Source of the DNA: Notospermus geniculatus
Taxonomy: Eukaryota; Nemertea; Pilidiophora; Heteronemertea; Lineidae
Assembly: GCA_002633025.1 (NCBI GenBank)
Contig: NMRB01002720.1
Coordinates: 2,643-66,642, forward strand
Reading direction: 5' to 3'
Length of the DNA: 64,000 bases
Shown here: positions 36,001-40,030 of the stretch, in pieces
Numbering within the stretch: position 1 is the stretch's first letter
Layout of the letters: every line of letters begins with the position of its first letter
Position numbers and translations under genes: made by a program
Notes under the pieces: model-generated
Databases searched by the model: none
Seen by the model: the letters and a program-made list of their open reading frames with translations, nothing else
Told to the model about the DNA's origin: nothing

Positions 36001-36851
36001 AACAAGGGAAATTCCACAAGGGAACAGCCTATGGAATCGCAGCCTAATACAGTTGTTGCCTGAAGGCCTCTGTAACGTTTTTCAGTGTTCCCCATCTGCG
36101 AGTGTTCCCCTGCTATTGTCTGACGGAATAAGCCGCGACTTGACAATAGGGGACACACAGAGTGACGTATCGATCTATCTGCCAGTGTTTCCAAAACTAT
36201 CGGGGGAACACTGATACACGGAAACACTGAAAAACTTTACACCTCCATACACTGAATGACAAAAGTCGAAATTAGTCGAAGCTATGGTCAGTTCGACAGC
36301 ACTTGATCTGGCGACATGTTGAAATACTCCACAAAAGTGTCAGAAGATGTTAACATTTATGGAATGTTTCCACAAAAAGTATTTTGGAACGAACAATTGT
36401 AGCGACTAATTTCGACGTTTGTCATTCAGTGTATGGAGGCCTTTACAGTTGAGGTGCCCAGGGGCCGTATGCATAAAACATAAGTGTAGAATTTCCCTTA
36501 AACTATTGTTCCAAACAAAAGATAGGCCTAAGGGAAATTTTACACTTAAGATGTTTTATGCATACGGCCCCAGCACTGCAGCACACCAGCACACCAGTCA
36601 TAAATGAATTCACGTACCGCTCGGGTCATATATCCATTCCCTATCGTTTTGCGCCGCAGGAAAACTAAGATGGTGAACGTACAGCGTATAACACGTGTTT
36701 TTAAGCCGATTACTGCGCACATCGGCTCCCCACGGGTAGAGGTAGGTGTCAAGGGCCCAAATCCCAAACTTCGACTGCCTTGTTTTTTGTGGTAAATTCA
36801 TTAGTTGATCGAACCAGTACGTGCTGTTCGTATCCAGGTTGGGAAGGAAGC
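2842..36851 (-). CDS. Ionotropic glutamate receptor-like subunit, 11 exons, both ends missing
   Basis: Ligand-gated cation channel subunit of the plasma membrane. Eleven minus-strand exons with GT-AG borders join in one frame (junction phases 1,1,0,0,0,0,0,0,1,2) to give 874 residues. They encode the amino-terminal domain (about 1-465), lobe S1 (from EEPF, about 466), M1, pore loop, M3 (CYTGNLASFL), lobe S2 and M4. The Arg that holds the ligand carboxylate is kept (KKRSRFFDF), but the Pro-Leu-Thr motif before it reads MIS. The position of the acidic amino-group contact in S2 appears to be Asn (VFIGNNLLLQHY). The pore tip reads GTITGAGG, with Gly where AMPA/kainate receptors have the Q/R-site residue. 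The ligand is therefore uncertain. The signal-peptide exon and the cytoplasmic tail were not found. Introns run from 0.9 to 8.3 kb and are full of MITEs. Family membership is clear; the subfamily is not. Confidence 0.9.
4268..4360. mobile_element. 93 bp hairpin nested in the left arm
   Basis: Near-perfect hairpin starting GGTAGCGAGCATAAAGGGG and ending with its complement, flanked by TGG (4265-4267 and 4361-4363). The right arm, near 6705-6725, keeps the empty site with one TGG. That shows directly that this is an insertion with a 3 bp duplication. Confidence 0.8.
4534..4980 (+). pseudogene. Left-arm copy of zinc-finger coding fragment
   Basis: 4534-4725 reads MANCIICLGEKG, then GTLESACRDRQDDVAERLL and FHSKC: a CxxC pair followed by an HxxxC pair, typical of a small zinc-binding module. 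A later piece (about 4850-4980) in another frame reads CGECEKKG and VRANILNASIKRSDEA. Frames are broken and the segment is the mirror copy of 5290-5845. I recognise the layout from N-termini of large uncharacterised invertebrate proteins linked to transposons; this is recall, not a search. Confidence 0.5.
5047..5845 (-). pseudogene. Zinc-finger coding fragment, right arm and centre
   Basis: On the minus strand 5546-5845 encodes LGTLESACRDRQDDVAERLL and GNKFHSKCRSD. Then 5163-5420 covers VRANILNASIKRSDEAVKRR, and 5047-5290, in another frame, reads NARYHRLCCKTYPNKR and ends KRYTKQ. The three pieces follow the order of one protein with two Cys/His modules, but shifts separate them. The last piece lies in the single-copy centre and is the best preserved. 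It is probably a captured or degenerate transposon gene. No reaction is assigned. Confidence 0.55.
5788..6560. mobile_element. 773 bp mariner-like MITE with TA duplication
   Basis: Ends GTGGAACCCCTC and GAGGGGTTCCAC, flanked by TA (5786-5787 and 6561-6562). The left arm of the host element keeps the uninterrupted sequence near 4507-4520, confirming the insertion. The interior repeats CCCTCTAAATCGACC several times. It is non-coding. Confidence 0.85.
8320..8443. mobile_element. Hairpin with GTATAC-rich arms
   Basis: Left arm TTCCTTTACATAGAAGTATA and following bases pair with the right arm ending TACTTCTATCTAAAGGAA; arms of about 40 bp and a short loop. A lone arm of the same family lies at 868-905. 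Confidence 0.75.
8466..8748 (+). repeat. Dispersed repeat ending in a CACGTCGTGACGTTAG block
   Basis: About 280 bp similar to 20585-20812 over its length. The 3' block GCGCCACGTCGTGACGTTAG also occurs at 48345-48364 and inverted at 30884-30903. No poly(A) tail, tRNA head or inverted ends were seen, so its class is unknown. Confidence 0.65.
8749..9818. other. Intron, nothing recognised
   Basis: No exon or bounded element seen. A small palindrome around CCATGGAGGGGTACCTCTCC near 9514-9535 sits beside a single undetermined base at 9513. Confidence 0.5.
9822..10065 (-). mobile_element. Harbinger-like MITE, copy 1 (inverted)
   Basis: Starts AGCCTAGTTTATACTTCG and ends with the complement, with TTA on each side (9819-9821, 10066-10068). 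It lies in the opposite orientation to copy 2, with which it shares a TTA. GC-rich interior. Confidence 0.85.
10069..10311 (+). mobile_element. Harbinger-like MITE, copy 2
   Basis: Same ends as copy 1, immediately adjacent, followed by TTA (10312-10314). One element appears to have inserted into the target duplication of the other. Confidence 0.85.
10522..10769 (+). mobile_element. Harbinger-like MITE, copy 3 (older)
   Basis: Same interior as copy 2 but with damaged ends and no clean TTA duplication, suggesting an older insertion. Confidence 0.75.
10851..11095 (+). mobile_element. Harbinger-like MITE, copy 4
   Basis: Ends AGCCTAGTTTATACTTC and its complement; flanked by TAA (10848-10850) and TTA (11096-11098). 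Interior clearly matches copies 2 and 3. Confidence 0.8.
11133..11264 (+). repeat. Half copy of the 1839-2557 family
   Basis: Matches 2425-2557 from the CCCCAAATGGGATTG region to the terminal CCTATCAGTCTAT. The left half is missing. Confidence 0.7.
11320..11476 (-). CDS. Receptor exon 10: distal lobe S2
   Basis: The acceptor TTTTAG lies before 11476 and the donor GTAAGT after 11320; phase 1 in, phase 2 out. It encodes the end of S2: CGMSVSPHVEAFTELSFPMR, then a helix and DDGTMQRIINR. This corresponds to the usual 'gfalpkgspl...l...lqe.G.l..l...W' run before M4. A Cys and the Phe-Pro-Met strand lie where the family has the disulfide and the last beta strand. Confidence 0.87.
11937..12034 (+). 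repeat. Dispersed repeat shared with 20467-20580
   Basis: Starts near AGTTTCAGATCAATAGCTCC and ends in a run of GACGCCGACGAC and AGCTCAC. The second copy at 20467-20580 is highly similar. Not classified. Confidence 0.7.
12098..12162. repeat. Short hairpin
   Basis: GTTGTACACGGTCCA pairs with TGGACCGTGTGCAAC across a loop of about 35 bp. Confidence 0.55.
12163..12758. other. Intron, nothing recognised
   Basis: No exon or bounded element was seen between the hairpin and the pore exon. Confidence 0.5.
12759..13431 (-). CDS. Receptor exon 9: end of S1, M1, pore, M3, most of S2
   Basis: The acceptor TTTTATAG lies before 13431 and the donor GTACGT after 12759; phase 0 in, phase 1 out. In order it encodes the S1 strand with ligand-carboxylate Arg (KKRSRFFDFTAPF), M1 (WYAILASMVLAAIFIHILEY), a linker, pore helix and loop (WYSFGTITGAGGSFAP), M3 (FWFFSLILTACYTGNLASFL) and the first part of S2 up to LLLQHYA. 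The first residues align without gap to the end of the previous exon (WSGAMKHIQNK) on the usual 'WnGmvgEl..gkaD.A' pattern, so no exon is missing there. The Q/R-site position is Gly. Confidence 0.93.
13587..13909. mobile_element. Foldback near the pore exon
   Basis: GGGTCAAATTCGACATACCA at the left pairs with TGGTATATCGAATTTGACCC at the right, with inner pairs around GACTTGTCTTT. About 320 bp in total; borders approximate. Confidence 0.55.
14095..15385. mobile_element. 1.29 kb mariner-like foldback
   Basis: Arms of about 200 bp start CACCCCTCAGCATTAATTTA and end with the complement; TA on both sides (14093-14094, 15386-15387). The tip and arm pattern (TTATCTACACCTCA, then TTGAATATCTTG) resembles a diverged relative of the elements at 57093 and 59229. 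The unpaired interior has no coding frame I recognise. Confidence 0.78.
15662..16139. other. Assembly gap (478 N)
   Basis: Run of undetermined bases in the intron between S1 and the pore exon. Confidence 1.
16140..16468. mobile_element. Second copy of the 2047-2380 MITE
   Basis: Arms match the copy at 2047 (AGCTAACTTCTGAATGGTTG, TGTATTACCAACAGATAGAA and complements); TA follows at 16469-16470. The left tip is lost in the assembly gap. Confidence 0.75.
16529..16993. mobile_element. Hairpin element split by a TTAA MITE
   Basis: Outer arms GGGTCGTATTTTTGAACGTT and AACGTTCTAAAATACGGCCC; after removing 16625-16967 plus one TTAA they form a 120 bp hairpin. Possible TCT duplication at the tips. 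The tip resembles the GGGGCCGTA hairpins at 23364, 24018, 25249 and 36461. Confidence 0.7.
16625..16967. mobile_element. 343 bp MITE with TTAA duplication
   Basis: Ends AGGGATACTCCACTCATTGT and ACAATGAGTGGGGTCTCCCT, with TTAA on both sides (16621-16624, 16968-16971). TTAA targets are typical of piggyBac and Kolobok families. It is non-coding. Confidence 0.88.
17190..17263. repeat. Perfect 48 bp palindrome with one arm repeated
   Basis: GTGACAGCTTGTTTTTAATC followed by CACCATGGTG and the exact complement (17190-17237). The right arm is then repeated once more to 17263. There is no spacer, so this can form a cruciform. Confidence 0.85.
17544..18809. mobile_element. 1.27 kb Mutator-like element with 9 bp duplication
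   Basis: Terminal inverted repeats start TACACTCCTTTCGCAG and extend about 110 bp. A second pair of inner inverted segments (about 17805-18015 and 18305-18530) follows. GGTTACTCA occurs at 17535-17543 and 18810-18818 as an exact 9 bp target duplication. Long inverted repeats plus a 9 bp duplication are typical of Mutator-like elements. No transposase is present. Confidence 0.88.
18819..19159. other. Intron, diverged repeat only
   Basis: No exon. About 18960-19080 resembles part of the repeat at 20390-20470 (GGACCGAAACT, GGTCATCTGACCTAGG). Confidence 0.5.
19160..19387 (-). CDS. Receptor exon 8: lobe S1
   Basis: Acceptor TTACAG before 19387 and donor GTAAGC after 19160; phase 0 both sides. 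It encodes EEPFASIRRARSK, then DRFEGLTIDLVKAGFERM, then YGAYDEVTKKWSGAMKHIQN. These are the standard S1 landmarks: 'EEPf', 'G...DLl', 'YG..d..t..WnGm'. An upstream AG at 19429 was considered, but joining at EEPF keeps phase 0 with the previous exon and the family spacing. Confidence 0.9.
19436..19590 (+). repeat. Dispersed repeat, inverted copy at 47886-48045
   Basis: About 150 bp (including CCTAGGAATGCAAGTCCGC and AATAAGACCGGACTTTG) recurs in opposite orientation inside the composite foldback at 47-48 kb. Confidence 0.7.
19740..20160 (+). repeat. Three tandem units of about 150 bp
   Basis: Each unit has the order CTGGGTCAAG, CCTGAGTTA, ACGCCACCTGG, GGCCATATT, CGGGCCGAAA and CTAGAGGGAG. The first unit is the most diverged. 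Confidence 0.75.
20467..20580 (+). repeat. Second copy of the 11937-12034 repeat
   Basis: Shares AGTTTCAGATCAATAGCTCC and the GACGCCGACGACGACGG tract with 11937-12034. Confidence 0.7.
20585..20812 (+). repeat. Second copy of the 8466-8748 repeat
   Basis: Aligns from TGTACATTTTCTACAGG to the block GCGCCACGTCGTGACGTTAG. It is shorter than the first copy because of small deletions. Confidence 0.7.
20813..21596. other. Intron, nothing recognised
   Basis: AT-rich sequence with no exon or bounded element seen. Confidence 0.5.
21597..21740 (-). CDS. Receptor exon 7: end of amino-terminal domain
   Basis: Acceptor TTTCAG before 21740, donor GTAAGT after 21597; 48 codons, phase 0 both sides. It encodes EILRLAFNNMTSGAVAYWEF and ends NKIVVVV, the short beta strand leading into S1. 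An N-glycosylation sequon (NMT) is present. Confidence 0.87.
21741..22617. other. Intron, nothing recognised
   Basis: 877 bp intron. No bounded repeat was identified. Confidence 0.5.
22618..22806 (-). CDS. Receptor exon 6: amino-terminal domain
   Basis: Acceptor CTTGGCAG before 22806 and donor GTAAGT after 22618; 63 codons, phase 0. It includes GDSGLTFKDGFRYYAS and VMKYEKCDSQF. Little sequence identity with known receptors is expected here; it is assigned by frame, splice sites and position. Confidence 0.82.
22861..23219. mobile_element. Foldback with GACGTCAC arms
   Basis: Arms TATAGAGGTTTCCCACGTGA and the near complement of TCAGTGGGATTCCTCTATA. It lies 54 bp upstream of the exon at 22618-22806. 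Border duplication not clear. Confidence 0.55.
23364..23471. mobile_element. GGGCCCGTATGCATAAA hairpin
   Basis: About 108 bp; arms GGGCCCGTATGCATAAAGG and the complement, with inner pairs GGAATAAGC and GCCTATTCC. Possible 2 bp duplication, CT. Confidence 0.75.
23695..23785 (+). repeat. tRNA-like SINE head
   Basis: A possible A box (TGGTTAAGGCATGT) and a B box (GGGTTCGAATC) are spaced as in a tRNA-derived promoter. A full cloverleaf is not convincing, so a SINE or tRNA relic is more likely than a working tRNA gene. Confidence 0.4.
24018..24580. mobile_element. GGGGCCGTATGCATAAAAC hairpin rich in CTTAAG
   Basis: Ends GGGGCCGTATGCATAAAAC and complement. The whole body is made of variants of TCTTAAG and CCTTAAG in both orientations. 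The host arm shows that it is an insertion. Confidence 0.8.
24772..25034. mobile_element. About 265 bp MITE, near-identical copy at 44936-45198
   Basis: Ends GTGTTTTTCACATAACTGGC and CCAGTTCAATGTGAAAAACA. It matches 44936-45198 with only a few differences, pointing to recent spread. Confidence 0.82.
25249..25725. mobile_element. GGGGCCGTAACTACGAAGC palindrome
   Basis: Arms of about 113 bp are nearly perfect (GGCCAACACGCGTGTAAATT and complement), with a single-copy centre of about 240 bp. Possible AT duplication. One undetermined base at 25455. Confidence 0.78.
25987..26251. mobile_element. MITE with CAGTGGCGGATC ends, partly in a gap
   Basis: CAGTGGCGGATCC at the left and GATCCGCCACTG at the right are exact inverted ends. 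Thirty undetermined bases at 26207-26236 interrupt it. Ends of this type are common in hAT-like MITEs; no clear 8 bp duplication was found. Confidence 0.65.
26207..26236. other. Assembly gap (30 N)
   Basis: Run of undetermined bases inside a MITE. Confidence 1.
26353..26382 (-). ncRNA. Hammerhead-like core, probably Penelope-derived
   Basis: On the minus strand CTGAAGA is followed by a perfect six-base-pair stem (GGCCCC, GGGGCC) and GAAA. This is the order of the hammerhead core C-U-G-A-N-G-A, stem II, G-A-A-A. Penelope-like retroelements are known to carry short hammerheads. Stems I and III are not convincing, so this may be a relic. Confidence 0.35.
26552..26824 (-). CDS. Receptor exon 5: amino-terminal domain
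   Basis: Acceptor TTATAG before 26824, donor GTACGT after 26552; 91 codons, phase 0. It contains LTAAIGGYDAAFMALNNVLD, which fits the helix 'yDAv..la.al' of the periplasmic-binding-like amino-terminal domain. Confidence 0.87.
26825..27551. other. Intron, nothing recognised
   Basis: No exon or bounded element seen. Confidence 0.5.
27684..27935. repeat. Block built from TTTGCG and CGCAAA
   Basis: Begins GGGGCCTTATTCACGAAAGG and repeats ATTCACGAAAGGCCCGCAAA at 27689-27712 and 27838-27858. Most of the sequence is CGCAAA or TTTGCG in both orientations. It may be a damaged member of the GGGGCCGTA hairpins. Confidence 0.65.
28328..28586 (+). repeat. Tandem duplication, about 130 bp unit
   Basis: Two near-identical units (CCAGCTTACGGTGGTGCTAT to ACGCGTTCTGGGACAT) differing mainly in G-run length and one AAC/ATC change. 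Open frames across it follow from the duplication and are not taken as a gene. Confidence 0.85.
28587..29631. other. Intron, low-complexity C run only
   Basis: No gene seen. A C run at about 29197-29209 precedes GAGATCCGCC, an end motif like that at 25987. Confidence 0.45.
29632..29695 (-). repeat. tRNA-like SINE head
   Basis: On the minus strand the B-box-like GGGTTCGAGCCCGGG follows GTGGGTTCAGTGG. Probably a SINE relic. Confidence 0.35.
29942..30124 (+). mobile_element. Right half of the 2047-2380 MITE family
   Basis: Matches about 2205-2380 (ATACATAAAAACGCCGTTTC, GTTTCTATCTGTTGATAATA) and ends CCTG followed by TA. The left arm is missing. Confidence 0.75.
30635..30706 (-). CDS. Receptor exon 4: amino-terminal domain
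   Basis: Acceptor TTCGTACAG before 30706, donor GTAGGT after 30635; 24 codons, phase 0. It encodes VMDKMRDLLPDKSRKH and a short helix. The exon is small; it is supported by both splice sites and by keeping frame with its neighbours. Confidence 0.78.
30872..30965 (-). repeat. Third copy (partial) of the 8466-8748 repeat
   Basis: Reverse complement carries the block CACGTCGTGACGTTAG with diverged flanks matching the 3' third of the family. Confidence 0.65.
30966..31676. other. Intron, nothing recognised
   Basis: No exon or element bounded. One undetermined base at 31123. Confidence 0.45.
31677..32063. mobile_element. Foldback with GGAATCAGA-repeat arms
   Basis: The left arm has four to five tandem GGAATCAGA/GGAATCGGA units starting GATTTAGAGG; the right arm is their complement ending CCTCTAAAT. 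GTCG and CGAC continue the pairing outside. About 300 bp single-copy centre. Confidence 0.7.
32302..33196. mobile_element. 895 bp mariner-like element saturated with ACCATA
   Basis: Tips CCCTATTAAAAA and TTTTTTAATAGGG, with TA on both sides (32300-32301, 33197-33198). Both halves are packed with ACCATAGA/TCTATGGT variants, several dozen copies: the left half mostly TATGG, the right half CCATA, and a 280 bp plain centre. It ends 26 bp from the splice donor side of the exon at 33223. Confidence 0.85.
33223..33398 (-). CDS. Receptor exon 3: amino-terminal domain
   Basis: Acceptor TTTTTCCCAG before 33398 and donor GTAAGT after 33223; phase 1 in, 0 out. It encodes ADELLRQLVMNSTTSFTKLL, then FKIAAEIVRNRPDIMVFMYE, the 'alpha helix, beta strand of hydrophobic residues' pattern of the second lobe. 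A GTAAGC 16 bases upstream is a weaker alternative donor that would break the frame. Confidence 0.87.
33554..33587 (-). ncRNA. Hammerhead-like core, damaged
   Basis: On the minus strand CTGATGAG is followed by a stem (GGCTAGCA, TGCTGCC) and then CAAAAACGTTTGTTCC, where CGAAACG would be expected. It resembles the hammerheads of Penelope-like elements with one core base lost, so it is probably inactive. Confidence 0.35.
33721..34875. mobile_element. 1155 bp foldback with TTAA duplication
   Basis: Arms of about 185 bp start AGCTGAACTGCATGCATAAA and end with the complement; TTAA at 33717-33720 and 34876-34879. The arms include GCCCGCGC-rich stems. The centre contains a SINE head at 33990-34063 and no intact gene. 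Confidence 0.87.
33990..34063 (-). repeat. tRNA-like SINE head (Gly-like)
   Basis: Minus strand: A box TGGTCTAGTGG and B box GGTTCGAATCC, with CTTCCAA in the anticodon-loop position. Acceptor-stem pairing is poor, so a SINE is preferred to a tRNA gene. Confidence 0.5.
34981..35030. repeat. AT-rich microsatellite (AAT)n
   Basis: Runs of A and (AAT)n over about 50 bp. Confidence 0.9.
35239..35544 (-). CDS. Receptor exon 2: amino-terminal domain
   Basis: Acceptor TTCTTTTCAG before 35544, donor GTAAGC after 35239; 102 codons, phase 1 both sides. It encodes LKELAKADILIGEYRRSIHN, then RSVPYILSTPTD and WSNFFHESITALLRV. These fit the ligand-cleft strand, the 'iP.is.s.t' strand and the 'ai..ll...' helix of the amino-terminal domain. 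Confidence 0.88.
35837..36044. mobile_element. 208 bp Harbinger-like MITE with TAA duplication
   Basis: Arms GGCTGTGTATCCATAGGCTG and the near complement, TAA on both sides (35834-35836, 36045-36047). Confidence 0.82.
36250..36431. mobile_element. 182 bp mariner-like MITE with TA duplication
   Basis: Ends CACTGAATGACAAA and TTTGTCATTCAGTG, with further pairing TCGAAATTAGTCG; TA flanks at 36248-36249 and 36432-36433. Confidence 0.83.
36461..36571. mobile_element. GGGGCCGTATGCATAAAAC hairpin, short copy
   Basis: About 111 bp, same tips as 24018-24580; inner arms GTGTAGAATTTCCCTTA and complement. Possible CA duplication. Confidence 0.8.
36618..36851 (-). CDS. Receptor exon 1 of those found: start of amino-terminal domain
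   Basis: Acceptor TCGTTTCAG before 36851 and donor GTACGT after 36618; 78 codons, phase 1 both sides. It begins GFLPNLDTNSTYWFDQLMN, which sits where known receptors have the first strand and 'F' helix of the mature domain. The signal peptide must be in an earlier exon, probably in or beyond the gap at 36870. An N-glycosylation sequon (NST) is present. Confidence 0.83.
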
Positions 36852-36869
36852 CTGAAACGAGACAATACA

Positions 36870-37019
36870 NNNNNNNNNNNNNNNNNNNNNNNNNNNNNNN
36901 NNNNNNNNNNNNNNNNNNNNNNNNNNNNNNNNNNNNNNNNNNNNNNNNNNNNNNNNNNNNNNNNNNNNNNNNNNNNNNNNNNNNNNNNNNNNNNNNNNNN
37001 NNNNNNNNNNNNNNNNNNN
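36870..37019. other. Assembly gap (150 N)
   Basis: Undetermined bases just upstream of the first exon found. Confidence 1.
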
Positions 37020-37458
37020 TCGGACGGTCACAGTTGGTTTCACTCGCCACCACGCTCTTGAACAGTAAAGATCTCAGCACAACCGCCAGATGAGAAAAAA
37101 AGAAAAATAATCTTTGATGGTTCCGAGATTCGAACCCACCAACCCCTGACCAGTTGGCCGACCTCTTTCTATTTGCGCCACGAAGACTGCTTGCATACAA
37201 CGGCGCCGATCTACAGTAAAAGCCGTTGTAGTTTTGAAGATCTCCATGAGGAAATAAAGCGATCGGAATTGCCGCTGTGCAAGCAAGCAGTCTTCGTGGC
37301 GCATACAGAAAAAGGATCGCCAATCGATCAGGGGTGTGTGGGTTCGAATCTTGGTACTGTCACGGATTATTTTTCGTTTTTTCTCATTTGACAGCTGTGC
37401 TGAGATCTTTACTGTTCAAGAGCGTGGTGGCAAGTGAAACCAACTGTGACCGTCCGAG
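37020..37458. repeat. Two SINEs head to head
   Basis: The left copy (minus, 37020-37197) and right copy (plus, 37290-37458) are near-complementary: tRNA-like heads with GTGGGTTCGAATC, then the body GCTGAGATCTTTACTGTTCA and the end GTGAAACCAACTGTGACCGT. The heads face each other across about 90 bp. The left copy runs into the assembly gap. Confidence 0.72.
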
Positions 37459-38639
37459 AGGGTGTATGATGTTTGGTGGCTGTTCAAAACATGGCGGATG
37501 GTTGTTTGTAATTTCTACCTCTGCCGCTTGGGGTTTATATCTATTAAGTTCAGCTTTAAGATAGGGTGGTCACCAATTTAAGGTAGGCCTAGGGGTGTAA
37601 TAGAAAACCATTAAAAATTGGAGTGTAAGATATGGTGGCTACTTCTAAGGTAGGGTGGTAAAACGTCGATGTAGGGCACAAAAAAAACATGCGGAGAACA
37701 CTGAATACAGGGTGGTCCAAAAAAACCGCACAAGCATACTTCCACAACGCAGAGCCCAAAACTACTGATGGCATTGGATGTAGAATCTTTCTAGAAGAAA
37801 AAAGACACCAAGATATCCCGATTGGGTCCAGTGGTTCGAGCTACAGACCCTATTTTGTAAAGCAAGGTCGAGGCCCTTGGTGAATTGTTCCATACAGAAC
37901 AATCAAGAGCATACACAACAGCGTAGCTCGTAAGTGACAAAAGGCTTATCCTGTGGAAAGGTAAAAAAAATGAAGCTAGGCTATACAGTGTGGTGACTCA
38001 AATCTGAGGATACGCATTGTAAGAGCTTCCTGTCTAGCAGACGACACATTTTAGCTTAGAACAATGACCTATATCGTTTAAGTAAAAGCGCATATGCAGG
38101 AACTAAAACCGTGGAGGCAAAGAGACAGCTCTACCATAATGTAAGACAGGCATGAATGGGCTGTTGTATGCTGTGGTGAAGCCATATACACAAGAAAGGT
38201 GTGTTGAGAAAAGTTAATTGCAATTTTTTCAATTAAATAGGCATCGACCCCAAATTAAACCCATACACAGTTGAAGATGAATTGAGGTATCTTGGTCATA
38301 TTGTTCTTCTAGAAAGATTCAATAACTGCACACAGTATCATAATTTTACTGCAAAATAGTATCATTATTCACTCTATTTCTTTGAAAACACTGCTGTGTA
38401 GACATGCAGGAAACCTCACTGAGAATCAGTTGTACACTTGACAACGACCAGGGAACACTGGTGGAAACGTCCTGCTAAATAAGTCTGGGAAGAGCAGTCA
38501 AACAAGAGGCCCATGGGCCTTGCGCTCAGCTGACTATGACTTGGCAACTCGAAGAGGTTGACAGGGGAAAAGTGAGACAAGTACGAATATTTCACCTTTT
38601 AATGGCAAGCAAGCAAATATCGAAGACCTCAAGTTATAC
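37459..38639. other. No gene seen
   Basis: About 1.2 kb without a bounded element. Short tracts of AGGGTGGT near 37565-37660 are loosely repeated. Confidence 0.45.
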
Positions 38640-39338
38640 ATTTCATTACCTTTAGTTCGATACCAAACATGACTACCTTGGCTCAACTGGTCTTTAAGTT
38701 GGTCACTGGAATGTCACTTCAAACCTACACCCCATTACCTTTAGTTTGATACCAAACATGACTACGTTGGTCCAACTAGTCTTTATGTAGGTCACTAGGT
38801 CATTCCTACACTTCATTACCTACCTTTAGTTTGATACCAAACATGACTACCTTGGTTCAACTAGTCTTTAAGTAGGTCACTAGGTAATGGAAGTAGGTCA
38901 GTTCAAACCTACACTTTATTACCTTTAGTGTGATACCAAACATGACTACCTTGGCTCAACTGGTCTTTAAGTAGGTCAGTAGGTCATAGAACTAGGTCAG
39001 TTCAAACCTACACTTCATTACCTTTAGTTTGATACCAAACATGACTACCTTGGTTCAACTAGTCTTTAAGTAGGTCACTAGGTCATGGAAGTAGGTCAGT
39101 TCAAACCTACACTTCATTACCTTTAGTTTGATACCAAACATGACTACCTTGGCTCAACTGGTCTTTAAGTAGGTCAGTAGGTCATCGAACTAGGTCAGTT
39201 CAAACCTACACTTCATTACCTTTAGTTTGATACCAAACATGACTACCTTGGTTCAACTAGTCTTTAAGTAGGTCACTAGGTCATGGAAGTAGGTCAGTTC
39301 AAACCTACACTTCATTACCTTTAGTTTGGTCTTTAAGT
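38640..39338 (+). repeat. Tandem repeat, mostly 98 bp units, about seven copies
   Basis: Unit contains CCTTTAGTTTGATACCAAAC, ATGACTACCTTGG, TCTTTAAGTAGGTCA and CAGTTCAAACCTACACTTCA. Units alternate between 'GGTTCAACTAGT' and 'GGCTCAACTGGT' forms, hinting at a two-unit higher-order period. The first units are shorter and more diverged. Confidence 0.88.
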
Positions 39339-39402
39339 ACCCGCTACTAGTTCCCACCAGACTTGAAGCCACGGACCATCACATCCGGTGGGAAGGGGTT
39401 AA

Positions 39403-40030
39403 TGGGTGATTTCAAATCTGGTGTTAAAATTCGGTGTTTAGTGTTAGTGTGACACTAACACTGTCTGGGACACCAGAAATGAACTGTTTGGTGTCAACAC
39501 TGGGTGTTGGTGTGATCCCATTTCACATTTGGTGTAACTGAGTGTTAGTGTTACACCGACACTGCCTGGGACACCAAACACCGGTGTTAATTTGAACTTG
39601 GTGTTCCAGGCCAAATTTTGCATTGGTTTTTCTAAAGGGTGTCACACTAATCCCTAGAGGTTAACACCGAACTGATTTCATATATGGTGTCAAAATTCCG
39701 CCATGATTTTCGTGCCATTCCAAGAAGATGTTGCAGGAATTGCCGATGAATATTAATCATACCTTCTGTCAAATTCGCTGTCTTGGCAAAATTCGCAGAC
39801 TTGCGCCAAATCTGTGTGCTTACTGCATGTGGAAGCTGGGATTTCCCACAAGACTTCCCAGGACCAGTTCCGTGGTGTTAGTGTCACACTGACACCGGTG
39901 GTGTCAGCATCACACCGGTGTTACTCCAACACTGGTGTTACACTAACACTGGTGTGAAGGGGTTGAAATTAACACTAACACAAGACACTAACACCAAACA
40001 CCACCTCAACACCAGATTTGAAATCACCCA
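39403..40030. mobile_element. Foldback saturated with GTGTTAGTGT/ACACTAACAC
   Basis: Tips TGGGTGATTTCAAATCTGGT and ACCAGATTTGAAATCACCCA, flanked by TTA-like bases. The arms consist of variants of GGTGTTAGTGTGACACTAAC in both orientations around a plain centre near 39690-39860. Confidence 0.82.

Noticed and set aside
36610-37323. Single 237-residue protein across the gap at 36870-37019
   Set aside because: Only the part up to 36851 is an exon. The rest is gap plus reverse reading of a SINE.
38640-39338. CRISPR-like array
   Set aside because: Units are contiguous, lack unique spacers, and the DNA is eukaryotic.
39403-40030. Binding-site array or enhancer
   Set aside because: The motif density is better explained by the foldback structure, with inverted tips at both ends; no separate regulatory evidence.
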